Source: Glycomyces niveus (GTDB lineage Bacteria > Actinomycetota > Actinomycetes > Mycobacteriales > Micromonosporaceae). Taken from it: a stretch of 64,000 nt of DNA. The position numbers were made by a program, and so were the translations under genes. Shown piece by piece: positions 43,370 to 52,047 of the stretch. The notes under the pieces were generated by a model. The model saw nothing but the letters and a program-made list of their open reading frames with translations, was not told where the DNA came from and did not search any database. The stretch's first letter is position 1, and the number at the start of each line of letters is the position of its first letter. The stretch spans positions 1-64,000 of the forward strand of contig NZ_JAGFNP010000004.1 of the NCBI RefSeq assembly GCF_017592475.1. The letters are read 5' to 3'.

Positions 43370-43526
43370 CGGGCTCATCCTCCTGGTCGCCGGACCGGCG
43401 GACGGCGCTTCGGGCAGTCGTGGCACCGGTCGGCACTCCCATTGCACCGCGGGCCGCAACCCCTGTCCGACTTTCCGAGAACTCCTCAAATCCCTGCCGA
43501 TCAGGGCGCTGAGTGCTAGGCCGGGA

Positions 43527-44444
43527 TTACGGCTTGAGGATGTAGCGGCCGCGCAGACCGCCTTTGGCGGTGGCCTTGTAGGCGTCGGCGGCCTGGCTCA
43601 GCGGCATGACCGCGTGCACCCGGGTGGCGAGGCGGCCAGACGCGGCGAGCGCCAGGAGCTCGCCCAGCCGCGCCCCGTCGGACTGCACCATCAGCGTCCG
43701 CACGGTGATCCCCCGCTCGGGCTCGGGCACGATGTTGGGGCGGACGCCGACGAAGACGCCGCCGTCCCGGACCGGGGCGATGCCCCACTCCTGCTGGGAA
43801 GAGGTGTCGACGACCGCATCCCAGCCGGGTGCCGCCTCGGTCGTGAAGTCGGCGCCCAGGCCCCGCACGAACGCCTCGTCCGCGGCGCGGGCCAGGCCCG
43901 TCACCCGCCAGTTCCGTTCGCGCGCAAGCGAGACCACATTCGCGCCGATTGCCCCGGCCGCGCCGGCCACGAGCAGCCGCGCGCCCTCGGCGGGCACGTC
44001 GCCGAGCAGGTCGACGATCTGCGCCGCGCTCAGCCCGCTGAGCGGCACCGTGGAGGCGGCGTCCAGACCGAGGCCGTCAGGGACGGCGGCGAGGTCGGCG
44101 GCGTCCACGATGAGCCGCTCGGCGAAGGTGCCGAAGTCGCGGTCGAAACCGACGACGATCCCCGCGACCCGGGTGCCTTCGGGCAAGTCGACCCCGGGTC
44201 CGACCGCGTCCACGGTCCCGGCGAAGTCCCAGCCCAGACCCGTGTGCTCGGCCTGGTCGATCATCCCCATGGTGTGGAAGAAGCCGCCCACGACACCGAG
44301 GTCGGTGGGGTTGACCGGCGCGGCGGCGACCGCGACGCGGACCTGGCCGGGGCCCGGCTCGGCGAGGGGGACGTCGATGATCTCGATCGAGTCCGGGCCT
44401 TCCGGGGTGCGGACGACGGCGGCGCGGTAGGTGGACGTGCTCAT
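43527..44444 (-). CDS. Zinc-type alcohol dehydrogenase-like (quinone oxidoreductase) protein
   Basis: 305-aa MDR-superfamily reductase. N-terminal GroES-like domain with [14 protein letters not shown], and a Rossmann domain with [19 protein letters not shown]. The structural zinc Cys residues are absent, as in NADPH-quinone oxidoreductases. ATG 44444 has GGAG 8 bases upstream. Divergent from an HxlR regulator with a shared palindromic operator, and so likely induced by an electrophile or quinone. Confidence 0.88.
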   Translation of the reverse strand: MSTSTYRAAVVRTPEGPDSIEIIDVPLAEPGPGQVRVAVAAAPVNPTDLGVVGGFFHTMGMIDQAEHTGLGWDFAGTVDAVGPGVDLPEGTRVAGIVVGFDRDFGTFAERLIVDAADLAAVPDGLGLDAASTVPLSGLSAAQIVDLLGDVPAEGARLLVAGAAGAIGANVVSLARERNWRVTGLARAADEAFVRGLGADFTTEAAPGWDAVVDTSSQQEWGIAPVRDGGVFVGVRPNIVPEPERGITVRTLMVQSDGARLGELLALAASGRLATRVHAVMPLSQAADAYKATAKGGLRGRYILKP

Positions 44445-44473
44445 GGATTCGCTCCAGTGGTTGCTGTTCCGGC

Positions 44474-44534
44474 TTGACAGCTCTACTTTGCTCGGGTAAC
44501 TCTCTATTGGGAAGTACGCACTTCGAAGTGCGTA
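44474..44534. promoter_or_regulatory. Divergent promoter with perfect 20-bp palindromic operator
   Basis: TACGCACTTC/GAAGTGCGTA at 44515-44534 is perfectly symmetric. On the plus strand it follows TTGACA (44474-44479), a 17-bp spacer and TAACTC (44497-44502), placing it over the start of transcription of the HxlR gene. A textbook arrangement for autoregulation. Confidence 0.7.
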
Positions 44535-44563
44535 GGTCACCCCGAAGTAGGAAGGACCGGCGC

Positions 44564-45004
44564 ATGCCTACGAGGACCGCGGCGCAACAGCGCGAAGAGG
44601 CGCAGATGAAGTACAACGCTTATCTGGCCGCGTGCCCCAGCCGCCAGATGCTCGGCCGGATCTCCGACAAATGGGTGGCGCTTATCCTGGCGGCGCTGGG
44701 CGGCGACGACCCGCAGGCCGACCCCGACCGCGTCGGGCAGTCGCAGCCGATGCGGTACTCCGAACTGTCGCGGAAGCTGGCGGGGGTGAGCCAGAAGATG
44801 CTCACGCAGACGCTGCGCTCGCTCGAGCGCGACGGGCTGATCACCCGGACGGTGACCCCGACGGTGCCGACGACGGTCACGTACGAGATGACCGATCTCG
44901 GTGTCTCACTGCATCATCTGTGTCTCGGCATCAAGCACTGGGCTGAGTCGCACATCGAGGAGGTCCTGGCCAGCCGCGAAGCGTACGACTCACGCGGCGA
45001 CTGA
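44564..45004 (+). CDS. HxlR-family transcriptional regulator
   Basis: 146 aa, winged-helix HxlR domain. The N-terminal Cys is in [20 protein letters not shown]; the recognition helix lies in [23 protein letters not shown] 44564 follows GAAGGA. It likely binds the 44515-44534 palindrome and controls the divergent oxidoreductase. Its 3' end overlaps the convergent phosphotransferase gene by 15 bases. Confidence 0.9.
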   Translation: MPTRTAAQQREEAQMKYNAYLAACPSRQMLGRISDKWVALILAALGGDDPQADPDRVGQSQPMRYSELSRKLAGVSQKMLTQTLRSLERDGLITRTVTPTVPTTVTYEMTDLGVSLHHLCLGIKHWAESHIEEVLASREAYDSRGD

Positions 45005-45598
45005 GGTCGCGGCGGCCCGGAAGCGGTCGGCGTAGGCCTCGCCGTACTGCGGGTTGAGCCCGGCGGTGAGGCTCCAGACCATGTCGTGGATGTCGCGGCC
45101 GCGGTCGGCGACGCCGAGGGCGCCCACGTCGATCACGCCGTTGACGGTGAGCGTCCGCGGGTCGAGGATGACGTTGGGGAGCATGTAGTCGCCGTGGCAG
45201 ACGACGGGGTCCTCAGGGTCCGTCCCGGTTCGGAAGGGGCACTGGTCGACCGGGAGGGTGTGGAAGCGGGCGAGGTAGCGGCCGATCGCCTGCACGACCG
45301 CTTTCCGGTCGGGCTCGGGCCAGGGCTCGGCACCGGAGCGGCCGGGGACCGCCGTGGTGACGAGGTAGGCGCGGCCGTCGTCGAGCGCGCCTGCGGCCTC
45401 GATCGCGGGGGTGCCCGTATCGAAGCCCGCGAGCCAGGCGAGCGCCTCGGCCTCGCGCTCGAGCTGGTTGCCGACCTTGACGAACAGCTCGGTCGGCCCG
45501 GCGAGCCGCCACACCAGCGCGTCGGAATGGCCGATCCCGACCGGCTCCCACGTGTGGGAGCGGTAGCGGGCGCGCAGCGCTTCGATCGGACCGGGCAT
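44990..45598 (-). CDS. Aminoglycoside phosphotransferase-family kinase (APH fold)
   Basis: 202 aa, small APH-fold kinase. The catalytic loop is [15 protein letters not shown] (Asp and Asn), with the metal-binding Asp in [14 protein letters not shown], and the N-terminal Lys in [17 protein letters not shown]. All core residues are present. Substrate could be an antibiotic, a sugar or a small alcohol. ATG 45598 is chosen; an upstream extension of 80 residues is not supported. Overlaps the HxlR gene at the 3' end. Confidence 0.83.
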   Translation of the reverse strand: MPGPIEALRARYRSHTWEPVGIGHSDALVWRLAGPTELFVKVGNQLEREAEALAWLAGFDTGTPAIEAAGALDDGRAYLVTTAVPGRSGAEPWPEPDRKAVVQAIGRYLARFHTLPVDQCPFRTGTDPEDPVVCHGDYMLPNVILDPRTLTVNGVIDVGALGVADRGRDIHDMVWSLTAGLNPQYGEAYADRFRAAATSVAA

Positions 45599-45693
45599 GT
45601 CCCCCAGCTTCGCATCGCCGGGCGCGGGCGGCAAGACGGTTTGCAGCGAGTGACGGGCCGCGCCCCGTTCGAGGAGGGCGCGGCCCGGGTCTG

Positions 45694-46680
45694 CTACTCG
45701 GCGTTCGGCAGTTCGACGCCGGTGGCGCTCGCCAGGTCGGCGAGGACGAGGCGGGCGGCCTGGATGCCGATGCCGCTCATCCAGATCTCGTCCTTGACGT
45801 TGAAGACGCGGTCGTTCTTGACCGCCTCCATCTCGGCCCACAGCGGGTTGTCCATGGCCGCTTCCTGCTCGGTGTTCTCCGGGACGTCGGCGGCGGTGAC
45901 GAAGAGGAAGTCCGCGTCCGCGAGATCGATCTGCTCGGGGCCGACCTCGAGCGCGAAGTCGTCCACGTCCTGCGACTCGGGGCGGGCGACGCCGACGTCC
46001 TCGAGGATCACGCCGGAGAAGGTGGCCTTCTGGTAGAGGCGGGTCGGGCCGGCGACGAAGCGGACGATCGACACGGTCGGGACCTCGCCGTAGACGGCCT
46101 CGATGGCGGTCCCGAGCTCGGCGGCCTGGGCCTCGTACGCGGCGAGGGCGCCGGCGGCCTCGTCTTCGAGACCGAGGGCCTCGGCGTGGACCGCGAGGTT
46201 CTCCTTCCAGGCCACACCGGTGGTCTCGGTGAACACGGTCGGGGCGATCGCGGCGAGGTCGGCGTAGATGGCCTCGTGGCGGATCTTCGAGGAGAGGATC
46301 AGGTCGGGCGCGAGCTCGGCGATCTTCTCCAGGTCGGGCTCCTCCATCGGGCCGACGTCCACGGTGTTCTCGGTCATGGAGGCCAGGTAGTCGGGGAAGC
46401 CGCCGCCGCTCTTGAAATGCGGGGCGACCGCGCCGACCGGCTCGATGCCGAGAAGCGTCACATCGTCGAGCTCACCGGAGTCGAGGACCACGACGCGCTC
46501 GGGCTGGGCGGGGATCTCGGTCTCGCCCATGGCATGCGTGACGGTGCGCGGGAACGCGCCGGTCGCGTCGGCCTGCTGCTCGGCGGCGTCGCCGGTGGCG
46601 GTGGCCGCGCCGCAGGCGGCCGTGGCGGCCAGCGCGGCGGTGGCCAGGAGGGCCGCCGCGGCCCGGATCGTGGTCTTCAT
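45694..46680 (-). CDS. Iron-siderophore ABC transporter substrate-binding lipoprotein
   Basis: 328 aa. Lipoprotein signal (LAATAACGAAT) followed by a class III periplasmic binding protein fold of the FhuD/FepB/CeuE type: RVVVLDSGELDDVTLLGIEPVGA and LAPDLILSSKIRHEA are typical. It would capture a ferric siderophore at the cell surface and hand it to the two FecCD-type permeases. Last gene of the operon, 41 bp after the ATPase gene. Confidence 0.9.
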   Translation of the reverse strand: MKTTIRAAAALLATAALAATAACGAATATGDAAEQQADATGAFPRTVTHAMGETEIPAQPERVVVLDSGELDDVTLLGIEPVGAVAPHFKSGGGFPDYLASMTENTVDVGPMEEPDLEKIAELAPDLILSSKIRHEAIYADLAAIAPTVFTETTGVAWKENLAVHAEALGLEDEAAGALAAYEAQAAELGTAIEAVYGEVPTVSIVRFVAGPTRLYQKATFSGVILEDVGVARPESQDVDDFALEVGPEQIDLADADFLFVTAADVPENTEQEAAMDNPLWAEMEAVKNDRVFNVKDEIWMSGIGIQAARLVLADLASATGVELPNAE

Positions 46681-46721
46681 TCTTGATGGATTCCTTTCGG
46701 GTGGAAGGGGTGTCAAGGGAA

Positions 46722-47531
46722 TCAGGAGCGGCGGTGCCGGGCGCTGGCGCGCGGGACCACCAGCGGGGTGCCGGTCTCGGGGTCGGGGACGACGCGGCAG
46801 GGGACGCCGAAGACGTCCTCGACGAGTTCGGCGGTGAGCACGTCGGCGGGCGCGCCGGTCGCGGCGGGGGCGCCGTCTCGCATGACCACGAGGTGGTCGG
46901 CGTAGCGGGCGGCCTGGCCGAGGTCGTGGAGGACCATGACGACGGTGCGGTCGGCGGTGGCGTTGAGTTCGGAGACGAGGTCGAGGACGTCGATCTGGTG
47001 GCGCAGGTCGAGGAAGGTGGTCGGCTCGTCGAGGAGGAGCAGCGGGGTGTCCTGGGCGAGGGCGAGCGCGATCCAGGCGCGCTGGCGCTGGCCGCCGGAG
47101 AGGTGGTCGACCGGGAGGTCGCGCAGGGCCGCGGTGCCGGTGCGGGCCAAGGCGTTCTCTACGGCGGCGGTGTCGGCCGGGGACCAGGGGCGCAGGGTGC
47201 GTTGGTGGGGGTAGCGGCCGAGTCGGACGAGCGCTTCGACGCTGATGCCTTCGGGGGCGGTGGGCTGCTGCGGGAGGAGGCCGAGGCGGCGGGCGAGGGC
47301 GCGGGCGCTCATGCGGTGGACGTCGTCGCCGTCGATGGTGACGGTGCCGGTCTCGGGGGCGATGAGGCGGGCGAGGCCGCGAAGGAGGGTGGACTTGCCG
47401 CATGCGTTGGGGCCGACGATGGCGGTGACCCGGCCGCCGGGGAGGGTGAGGTCGAGGTCGGTGACGATGGTGTTGCGGCCATAGCCGATGCGGAGGCCGG
47501 CGGCGGTGATGGCGTTGGGGGCGTTCGTCAT
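46722..47531 (-). CDS. Iron-siderophore ABC transporter ATPase (FecE/FhuC-type)
   Basis: 269 aa ABC ATPase with Walker A GPNACGKST, Q-loop LLPQQPTAPEG, signature LSGGQRQRAWIA, Walker B LLLLDEPTTFLD and H-loop MVLHDLGQAA. The DLRHQ near Walker B is typical of siderophore and B12 importers. The start overlaps the preceding permease stop (ATGA). Drives uptake through the FecCD permeases. Confidence 0.94.
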   Translation of the reverse strand: MTNAPNAITAAGLRIGYGRNTIVTDLDLTLPGGRVTAIVGPNACGKSTLLRGLARLIAPETGTVTIDGDDVHRMSARALARRLGLLPQQPTAPEGISVEALVRLGRYPHQRTLRPWSPADTAAVENALARTGTAALRDLPVDHLSGGQRQRAWIALALAQDTPLLLLDEPTTFLDLRHQIDVLDLVSELNATADRTVVMVLHDLGQAARYADHLVVMRDGAPAATGAPADVLTAELVEDVFGVPCRVVPDPETGTPLVVPRASARHRRS

Positions 47532-48622
47532 CGGACGGTCCTCGGGTCGGGTCGGTTCTGGCGGGCCAGGAGGGCGAGCAGGAACGGCGCGCCCAGGGTG
47601 GCGGTGACGACGCCGACGGGGAGGCCGTCGAGCGGCAGTGCGTGCTGGGCGACGAGGTCGGCGGTGAGGAGCAGGAGCGCTCCGGCGAGGGCGTTGAGGG
47701 CGAGCGTTCCGGCGGTCGGAGGGCCGGCGAGGCGGCGGACGAGGTGCGGGACGGCGAGCGCGACGAAGCCGACCGGGCCGGTGAGGGCGACGGCGAGGGA
47801 GGCGAGGACGACGGCTGCGGCGAGGAGCTGGAGGCGGGCGGTGCCGGGGCGGACGCCGAGGGCGCCTGCGGCGTCGTCGCCGAGGTCGAGGACGGCGGCG
47901 CGGCGGTGGAGGGCGAAGGCGGCGGTGAGGGCGGCGGTCGTGGCGATGGCGCCGACGATGGTCTCGTTCCAGTTGCGGCCGTAGAGGGAGCCGGTGGTCC
48001 AGTGGAGCGCGGAGGAGGCGAGTTCGGCCGGGAAGCGCACGATGAAGAGGTTCACGGCGGCAGTGAGGCCGGCTTGGACGGCGAGGCCGACGAGGACGAG
48101 GCGGGTCGGGTTGATGCCGCCTTTCAGTCTCGGCGAAGCGTGCGAGCCGTCGAGTTGTACTGCGAGGAGGCCGAGAATGGTTGCGGCGCAGAGGCCGCCG
48201 CCGAGTGCGGCGAGCGGGGTGAGCGGCGCGGCGAGTCCGAGGGCGACGGCGGCGGTCGCGCCGAGTGAGGCGCCGCCGGTGATGCCGACGACGTCGGGGC
48301 TCGCCAGGGGGTTGCGGGCGACGCGCTGGAGGACGGCTCCGGCGACGGCGAGCCCGGCTCCGGCGATCACGGCGCTGAGCACGCGCGGGGTGCGGAACCG
48401 GCCGACGAGGAGCACTTCGCCGCGGTCGCCGGTGCCGAGGAAGAGTGCGTTGAGGGCGCGACCGGGGGTGAGGATGTTCTCCCCCAGGCAGATCCCGGCG
48501 AGGATCGCGGCGGCGAGCAGCGCGAGCCCGGCGAGCGTGAGGACCGCGACGCGGCGGCGCTGCCGGGCGATGGCCCCGAGGCGGCGGGCGGCCGGGGCGG
48601 TGTCGGTGGCGAGCGCGGTCAT
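47528..48622 (-). CDS. Iron-siderophore ABC transporter permease (FecCD type) 1
   Basis: 364 aa with about ten hydrophobic segments of the BtuC/FecCD fold; RVARNPLASPDVVGITGGASLG is the conserved permease loop. Around residue 200 the segment LDGSHASPRLKGG looks like an inserted stretch compared with its partner (RGAGDLDPVRL). The start ATG 48622 is embedded in a 19-bp sequence repeated 152 bp upstream at the end of permease 2, so the two genes appear to have been separated by an insertion. Confidence 0.9.
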   Translation of the reverse strand: MTALATDTAPAARRLGAIARQRRRVAVLTLAGLALLAAAILAGICLGENILTPGRALNALFLGTGDRGEVLLVGRFRTPRVLSAVIAGAGLAVAGAVLQRVARNPLASPDVVGITGGASLGATAAVALGLAAPLTPLAALGGGLCAATILGLLAVQLDGSHASPRLKGGINPTRLVLVGLAVQAGLTAAVNLFIVRFPAELASSALHWTTGSLYGRNWNETIVGAIATTAALTAAFALHRRAAVLDLGDDAAGALGVRPGTARLQLLAAAVVLASLAVALTGPVGFVALAVPHLVRRLAGPPTAGTLALNALAGALLLLTADLVAQHALPLDGLPVGVVTATLGAPFLLALLARQNRPDPRTVR

Positions 48623-48787
48623 CGGGCGGCCTTCCCCGCGAAGCGAACGGACTTGGCGAGCGAGAGGGACGCGACGCAGCGCGCGCGTTCGCCGGCCTCC
48701 GCAGGCGAGCGATCCGAAAGCGCTGCGGTCGCGCCGCCGGGACACCGCACGTTGCGGCCGATATCGCCGGTCATCGGGCGGCCTTCC
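48617..48787 (-). repeat. 19-bp direct repeats flanking a 133-bp insertion between permease genes
   Basis: GGTCATCGGGCGGCCTTCC occurs at 48617-48635 and again at 48769-48787, exactly 152 bp apart. The copies contain the start of permease 1 and the stop of permease 2. With one copy removed the genes would overlap as ATGA, as elsewhere in this operon. The intervening 133 bp contain an 8-bp stem with one mismatch and a 10-nt loop (CGTTCGCC/GGCGAGCG arms, 48689-48714) and no ORF. Suggests a small non-autonomous insertion or tandem duplication. Confidence 0.6.
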
Positions 48788-49796
48788 TTGCCAGGATGGC
48801 GAGGAGGGGCGCGCCCAGGAACGCCGTGATGATGCCGACTTCGATCTCGCTGGGGCGCACGATCATGCGGCCGAGGACGTCGGCGGCCAGGAGGAGGATC
48901 GGGCCGCCGAGGAGGCAGCCCGGCAGCAGCAGGCGGTGGTCGGGGCCGACGACGGCGCGCACGAGGTGGGGCGCGGCGAGGCCGATGAACGCGATCGGTC
49001 CGGCGACCGCGACGGCCGATGCGGCGAGGAGGACGACGGCGACGCCGCCGATGAGGCGGGTCCGGGCGACGGGCACGCCGAGTGCCGAGGCGGCGTCGTC
49101 GCCGAGGCTCAGGGCGTTCAGCGCGGGTGCGACCAGGAAGGCGAGCACGGTCCCGGCGATGAGCGGGGCGGCGACGGGGACGAGCATGTCGAGGCTGCGG
49201 CTCGCCAGCGAGCCGACGAGCCAGAAGCGGGCCTCGTCGAGGGTCTGCTCGGAGGTGAGGAGGACCGCCGACGTCCAGGCGGCGAGGACCGAGGCGAGCA
49301 CGGTGCCGCTGAGCGCCAAGCGGACCGGGTCGAGGTCGCCCGCGCCACGGGCGAGGGCGAAGACCGCGACGGCGGCGACGGCGGCTCCGGCGAGCGCGAA
49401 GGGCAGGAACTCGGCGGGGCGCGTGAGGCCGAGTAGGTGGATCGCGGTGACCACCGCCAAGGCCGCGCCGGCGTTGACGCCGAGCGTGGTCGGCGAGGCG
49501 AGGGGGTTGCGGGTGACGCCCTGGCAGACGGCACCGGCGAGGCCGAGCGCGGCGCCGACGACGAGGCCAGTGATCGTGCGGGGCAGGCGGATGCCGGTGA
49601 CGGCGAGGGCGTCGCGGCTCGTGTCGTCACCGAAGAGCGCGTCGACGACCGTGCCGAGCGGCACCGGGCGGGTGCCGAGGGCGAGGCTGAGCGCCGCGCA
49701 GACCGCAAGGGCCGCAATGCCCGCGGCGAACACCCCCGCAGTGCGCGCGGGGGTGCGGCGGGGGACCGCGGCGGTGGCGGGCTGGGCGTCGAGCAC
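48771..49796 (-). CDS. Iron-siderophore ABC transporter permease (FecCD type) 2
   Basis: 341 aa, FecCD-fold permease with the loop GVTRNPLASPTTLGVNAGA and the end of the fold in AFIGLAAPHLVR. First gene of the iron operon: GTG 49796 (VLDAQPATA) is directly downstream of an iron box and lacks a strong ribosome binding site, so the message may be nearly leaderless. Forms a heterodimer with permease 1. Confidence 0.92.
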   Translation of the reverse strand: MLDAQPATAAVPRRTPARTAGVFAAGIAALAVCAALSLALGTRPVPLGTVVDALFGDDTSRDALAVTGIRLPRTITGLVVGAALGLAGAVCQGVTRNPLASPTTLGVNAGAALAVVTAIHLLGLTRPAEFLPFALAGAAVAAVAVFALARGAGDLDPVRLALSGTVLASVLAAWTSAVLLTSEQTLDEARFWLVGSLASRSLDMLVPVAAPLIAGTVLAFLVAPALNALSLGDDAASALGVPVARTRLIGGVAVVLLAASAVAVAGPIAFIGLAAPHLVRAVVGPDHRLLLPGCLLGGPILLLAADVLGRMIVRPSEIEVGIITAFLGAPLLAILARKAAR

Positions 49797-49805
49797 GCGA
49801 GCAGA

Positions 49806-49824
49806 TTAGGTAAGGCATGCCTAA
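49806..49824 (-). promoter_or_regulatory. DtxR/IdeR-type iron box
   Basis: TTAGGTAAGGCATGCCTAA is a 19-bp palindrome that closely fits the DtxR/IdeR consensus, 9 bases from the permease start. On the minus strand it covers the probable -10. Iron-bound DtxR/IdeR would repress the whole uptake operon. Confidence 0.88.
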
Positions 49825-49896
49825 TGGCTCGCGCGCGCTACCGCCAACGTGGTGCTCCGCACATTAACTTGAAACTTCAATTCAAGCGGGTATGGG

Positions 49897-50199
49897 TCAG
49901 TCGTGCCAGCGGCGGCCGAACCCGGAGAAGAGCCCGCCGATGGCCAGGTAGACCAGGGCCGCGATCCCGTAGTTCACGACGGCGCGGACCTTCGGGTCCT
50001 CGATGCCGGTGAACATGTCGCGGAACAGCCAGGAGAACCAGTTGGCGAGGTCGGCCATGAAGTTCACCAGCGGGTTGTGGGGGTTGGCCTCGAGGAGGAC
50101 GAACCCCAAGTGCAGCAGGATGATCAGCGCGATCGCACCGAAGACCGCGGTGATGATGTGCACGATCAGGGGGTTGTAGCGCGTGACGACGTGGGCCAT
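49897..50199 (-). CDS. Small two-TM membrane protein
   Basis: 100 aa with hydrophobic helices at about residues 12-32 (IVHIITAVFGAIALIILLHL) and 76-92 (YGIAALVYLAIGGLFSGF), and a C-terminal GRRWHD. It has YggT-like proportions but no clear signature. Between the iron uptake operon and the ABC exporter pair; 72 bases from the iron box. Function unknown. Confidence 0.65.
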   Translation of the reverse strand: MAHVVTRYNPLIVHIITAVFGAIALIILLHLGFVLLEANPHNPLVNFMADLANWFSWLFRDMFTGIEDPKVRAVVNYGIAALVYLAIGGLFSGFGRRWHD

Positions 50200-50324
50200 G
50201 ACGATTCCGTTCGGTCTAGTGTCTGTCGTTCTTGGACACCGGGTTCCCGGATCGAAGCGGTGCAAACAGGACGCGGCCGAAATCGGCACAGCCGGGAATG
50301 CGACACTTTAAGCGCTTTCTCGAA

Positions 50325-50340
50325 TACCGGTCGGCCGGTA
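50325..50340. promoter_or_regulatory. Palindrome upstream of the ABC exporter pair
   Basis: TACCGG-TCGG-CCGGTA, 12 bases before ATG 50353, is a perfect 6-bp inverted repeat that could be an operator. The ATG has no strong ribosome binding site. Confidence 0.4.
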
Positions 50341-50352
50341 AGCTTGGTACCC

Positions 50353-52047
50353 ATGCCCTCCGCACCGCCACCGCTCACCCCGCTGCGCCTGCTGACCGGC
50401 CTGGCCAGGCCGCACGCGGGACGGCTCGCACTCGGCTCGCTGCTCTTCCTCTTCGCGGGCGGCGCCTCGATGTCGGGGCTGTGGATCGTCGGCCGGATCA
50501 TCGACGAGGGGTTCATCGCCCGCGACGCGGGCGCGTTCGCGCTCTGGTTGGGGCTCATGGCCCTCGCCGTCACAGTGCAGCCGACGTTCTGGGTGCTCGG
50601 CTTCCGGCTCTTCAACACCGCCGACGCCGCCGGCCAGCGCGCCATCGTGCGGCGGCTCACCGACCACCTCAACACCGCCGGGACCGGCGTGCGCGGCCGC
50701 GTCTCCGCCGGCGAGCTGGTGAACCTGCCCAGCGAGGACATGCGCAAGGCGGCCCACACCGTCACCGAACTCGGCTTCGTCGCGAACAACCTCGCGATGT
50801 TCCTCATCGGATCGGCCCTGGTGTGGTCGATCCACCCGCTGCTCGGGGTCATCATCATCGCCGGGAGCGGCGCGACCGCGCTGGTCGCCGGGCCGCTCCT
50901 CAAACGCCTGCAACGCCGTCAAGCCGACTACCGCGACATGATCGGCGGCCTCACCGCCCAGGCGGCCGACATCGTGGGCGGCCTGCGCGTGCTGCGCGGC
51001 ATCGGCGGCGACCTGCTCTTCACCGACCGGTACCGGGAGCAGTCGACGGCACTGCGCGACCGCGGCTACGCCGTGGCGAACTCCAGCTCTTGGATCCACG
51101 CCCTGCGCCACTCGATGCCGATCGTGTTCGTCGCGGTCATCACCTGGGTCGGCGCGCTCCTGGCGGTGGACGGCGCGCTCACCATCGGCGGCCTCGCCTC
51201 CGCGTTCAGCTTCGCGACCATCTTCATCGCCGTCTCCGGGAACTTCATCATCTCCGCGAACTACCTGGTCGCCAGCTGGGTGGCCGCCGGTCGGCTCACC
51301 CGGTTCCTGGCCATCGCAACGGATGTGGACGACGACGGGACGCTCCGGGGCGGGATCGGCGAGCTGCGCGACCCCGATTCGGGCCTGGTCGTGCCCGAGT
51401 CCGGGCTCACCGTCCTCGTCACCGCCGAGACCGCCCCGGCCGCGGAGGCCTGCGAACGGCTCGCCCGCCACCGCGACTCCGAAGCGGTGTGGGACGGGCG
51501 GCCCCTCGAGTCGTACGCGCTCGCCGACGTGCGCGAGCGGATCATGCTGCTCACCGACGAGGACCACCTGTTCGAGGCGACCCTCGGCGAGACCCTGCGG
51601 GTCGGGCCGGACGCCGCCCTCGCCGCCATCGAGACCGCTTGCGCCGCAGACGTGTACACCGGCCTCGGCGGCACCTTCGACGGCCGGGTCGCCGAAGGCG
51701 GCCGGAACCTCTCGGGCGGCCAGCGCCAGCGCCTTCGGCTCGCCCGCGCGCTCGCGGCCGCACCGCAGACGCTCCTGGCGGTCGAACCGACCTCGGCGGT
51801 CGACTCGCACACCGAGTCGCTCATCGCCGACCGCGTGTCCGCCGCCCGGGCGTCGCTGTCGACGCTGGTGGTGACGGCCTCGCCGCTGTGGCTCGCGCAC
51901 GCCGACCGGGTGGTGTGGATGGTCGAGGGCAAGGTCCACGCCACCGGGTCGCACGCCGAGCTGCTGGCCGACCCCGCCTACCGCCGCCTCGCGTCACCGC
52001 GCGAATTCATGGCTCGCAAGCTTCGCCAAGGAGGGGAGACCGCATGA
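50353..52047 (+). CDS. ABC exporter half-transporter with degenerate Walker A (subunit 1)
   Basis: 564 aa, six-helix transmembrane domain (about 1-310) plus an ATPase domain. The LSGGQRQRLRLARAL signature (about 454) is intact, but the Walker A position reads LTVLVTAETAPAAEA and has no GxxGxGK. Walker B is LLAVEPTSAVD, lacking the magnesium Asp, and there is no H-loop His (VVTASPLWLAHA). It can therefore not hydrolyse ATP by itself but can complete its partner's site. The C-terminal FMARKLRQGG includes a 17-bp sequence shared with permease 1 of the iron operon. Overlaps the next gene (ATGA). Confidence 0.88.
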   Translation: MPSAPPPLTPLRLLTGLARPHAGRLALGSLLFLFAGGASMSGLWIVGRIIDEGFIARDAGAFALWLGLMALAVTVQPTFWVLGFRLFNTADAAGQRAIVRRLTDHLNTAGTGVRGRVSAGELVNLPSEDMRKAAHTVTELGFVANNLAMFLIGSALVWSIHPLLGVIIIAGSGATALVAGPLLKRLQRRQADYRDMIGGLTAQAADIVGGLRVLRGIGGDLLFTDRYREQSTALRDRGYAVANSSSWIHALRHSMPIVFVAVITWVGALLAVDGALTIGGLASAFSFATIFIAVSGNFIISANYLVASWVAAGRLTRFLAIATDVDDDGTLRGGIGELRDPDSGLVVPESGLTVLVTAETAPAAEACERLARHRDSEAVWDGRPLESYALADVRERIMLLTDEDHLFEATLGETLRVGPDAALAAIETACAADVYTGLGGTFDGRVAEGGRNLSGGQRQRLRLARALAAAPQTLLAVEPTSAVDSHTESLIADRVSAARASLSTLVVTASPLWLAHADRVVWMVEGKVHATGSHAELLADPAYRRLASPREFMARKLRQGGETA

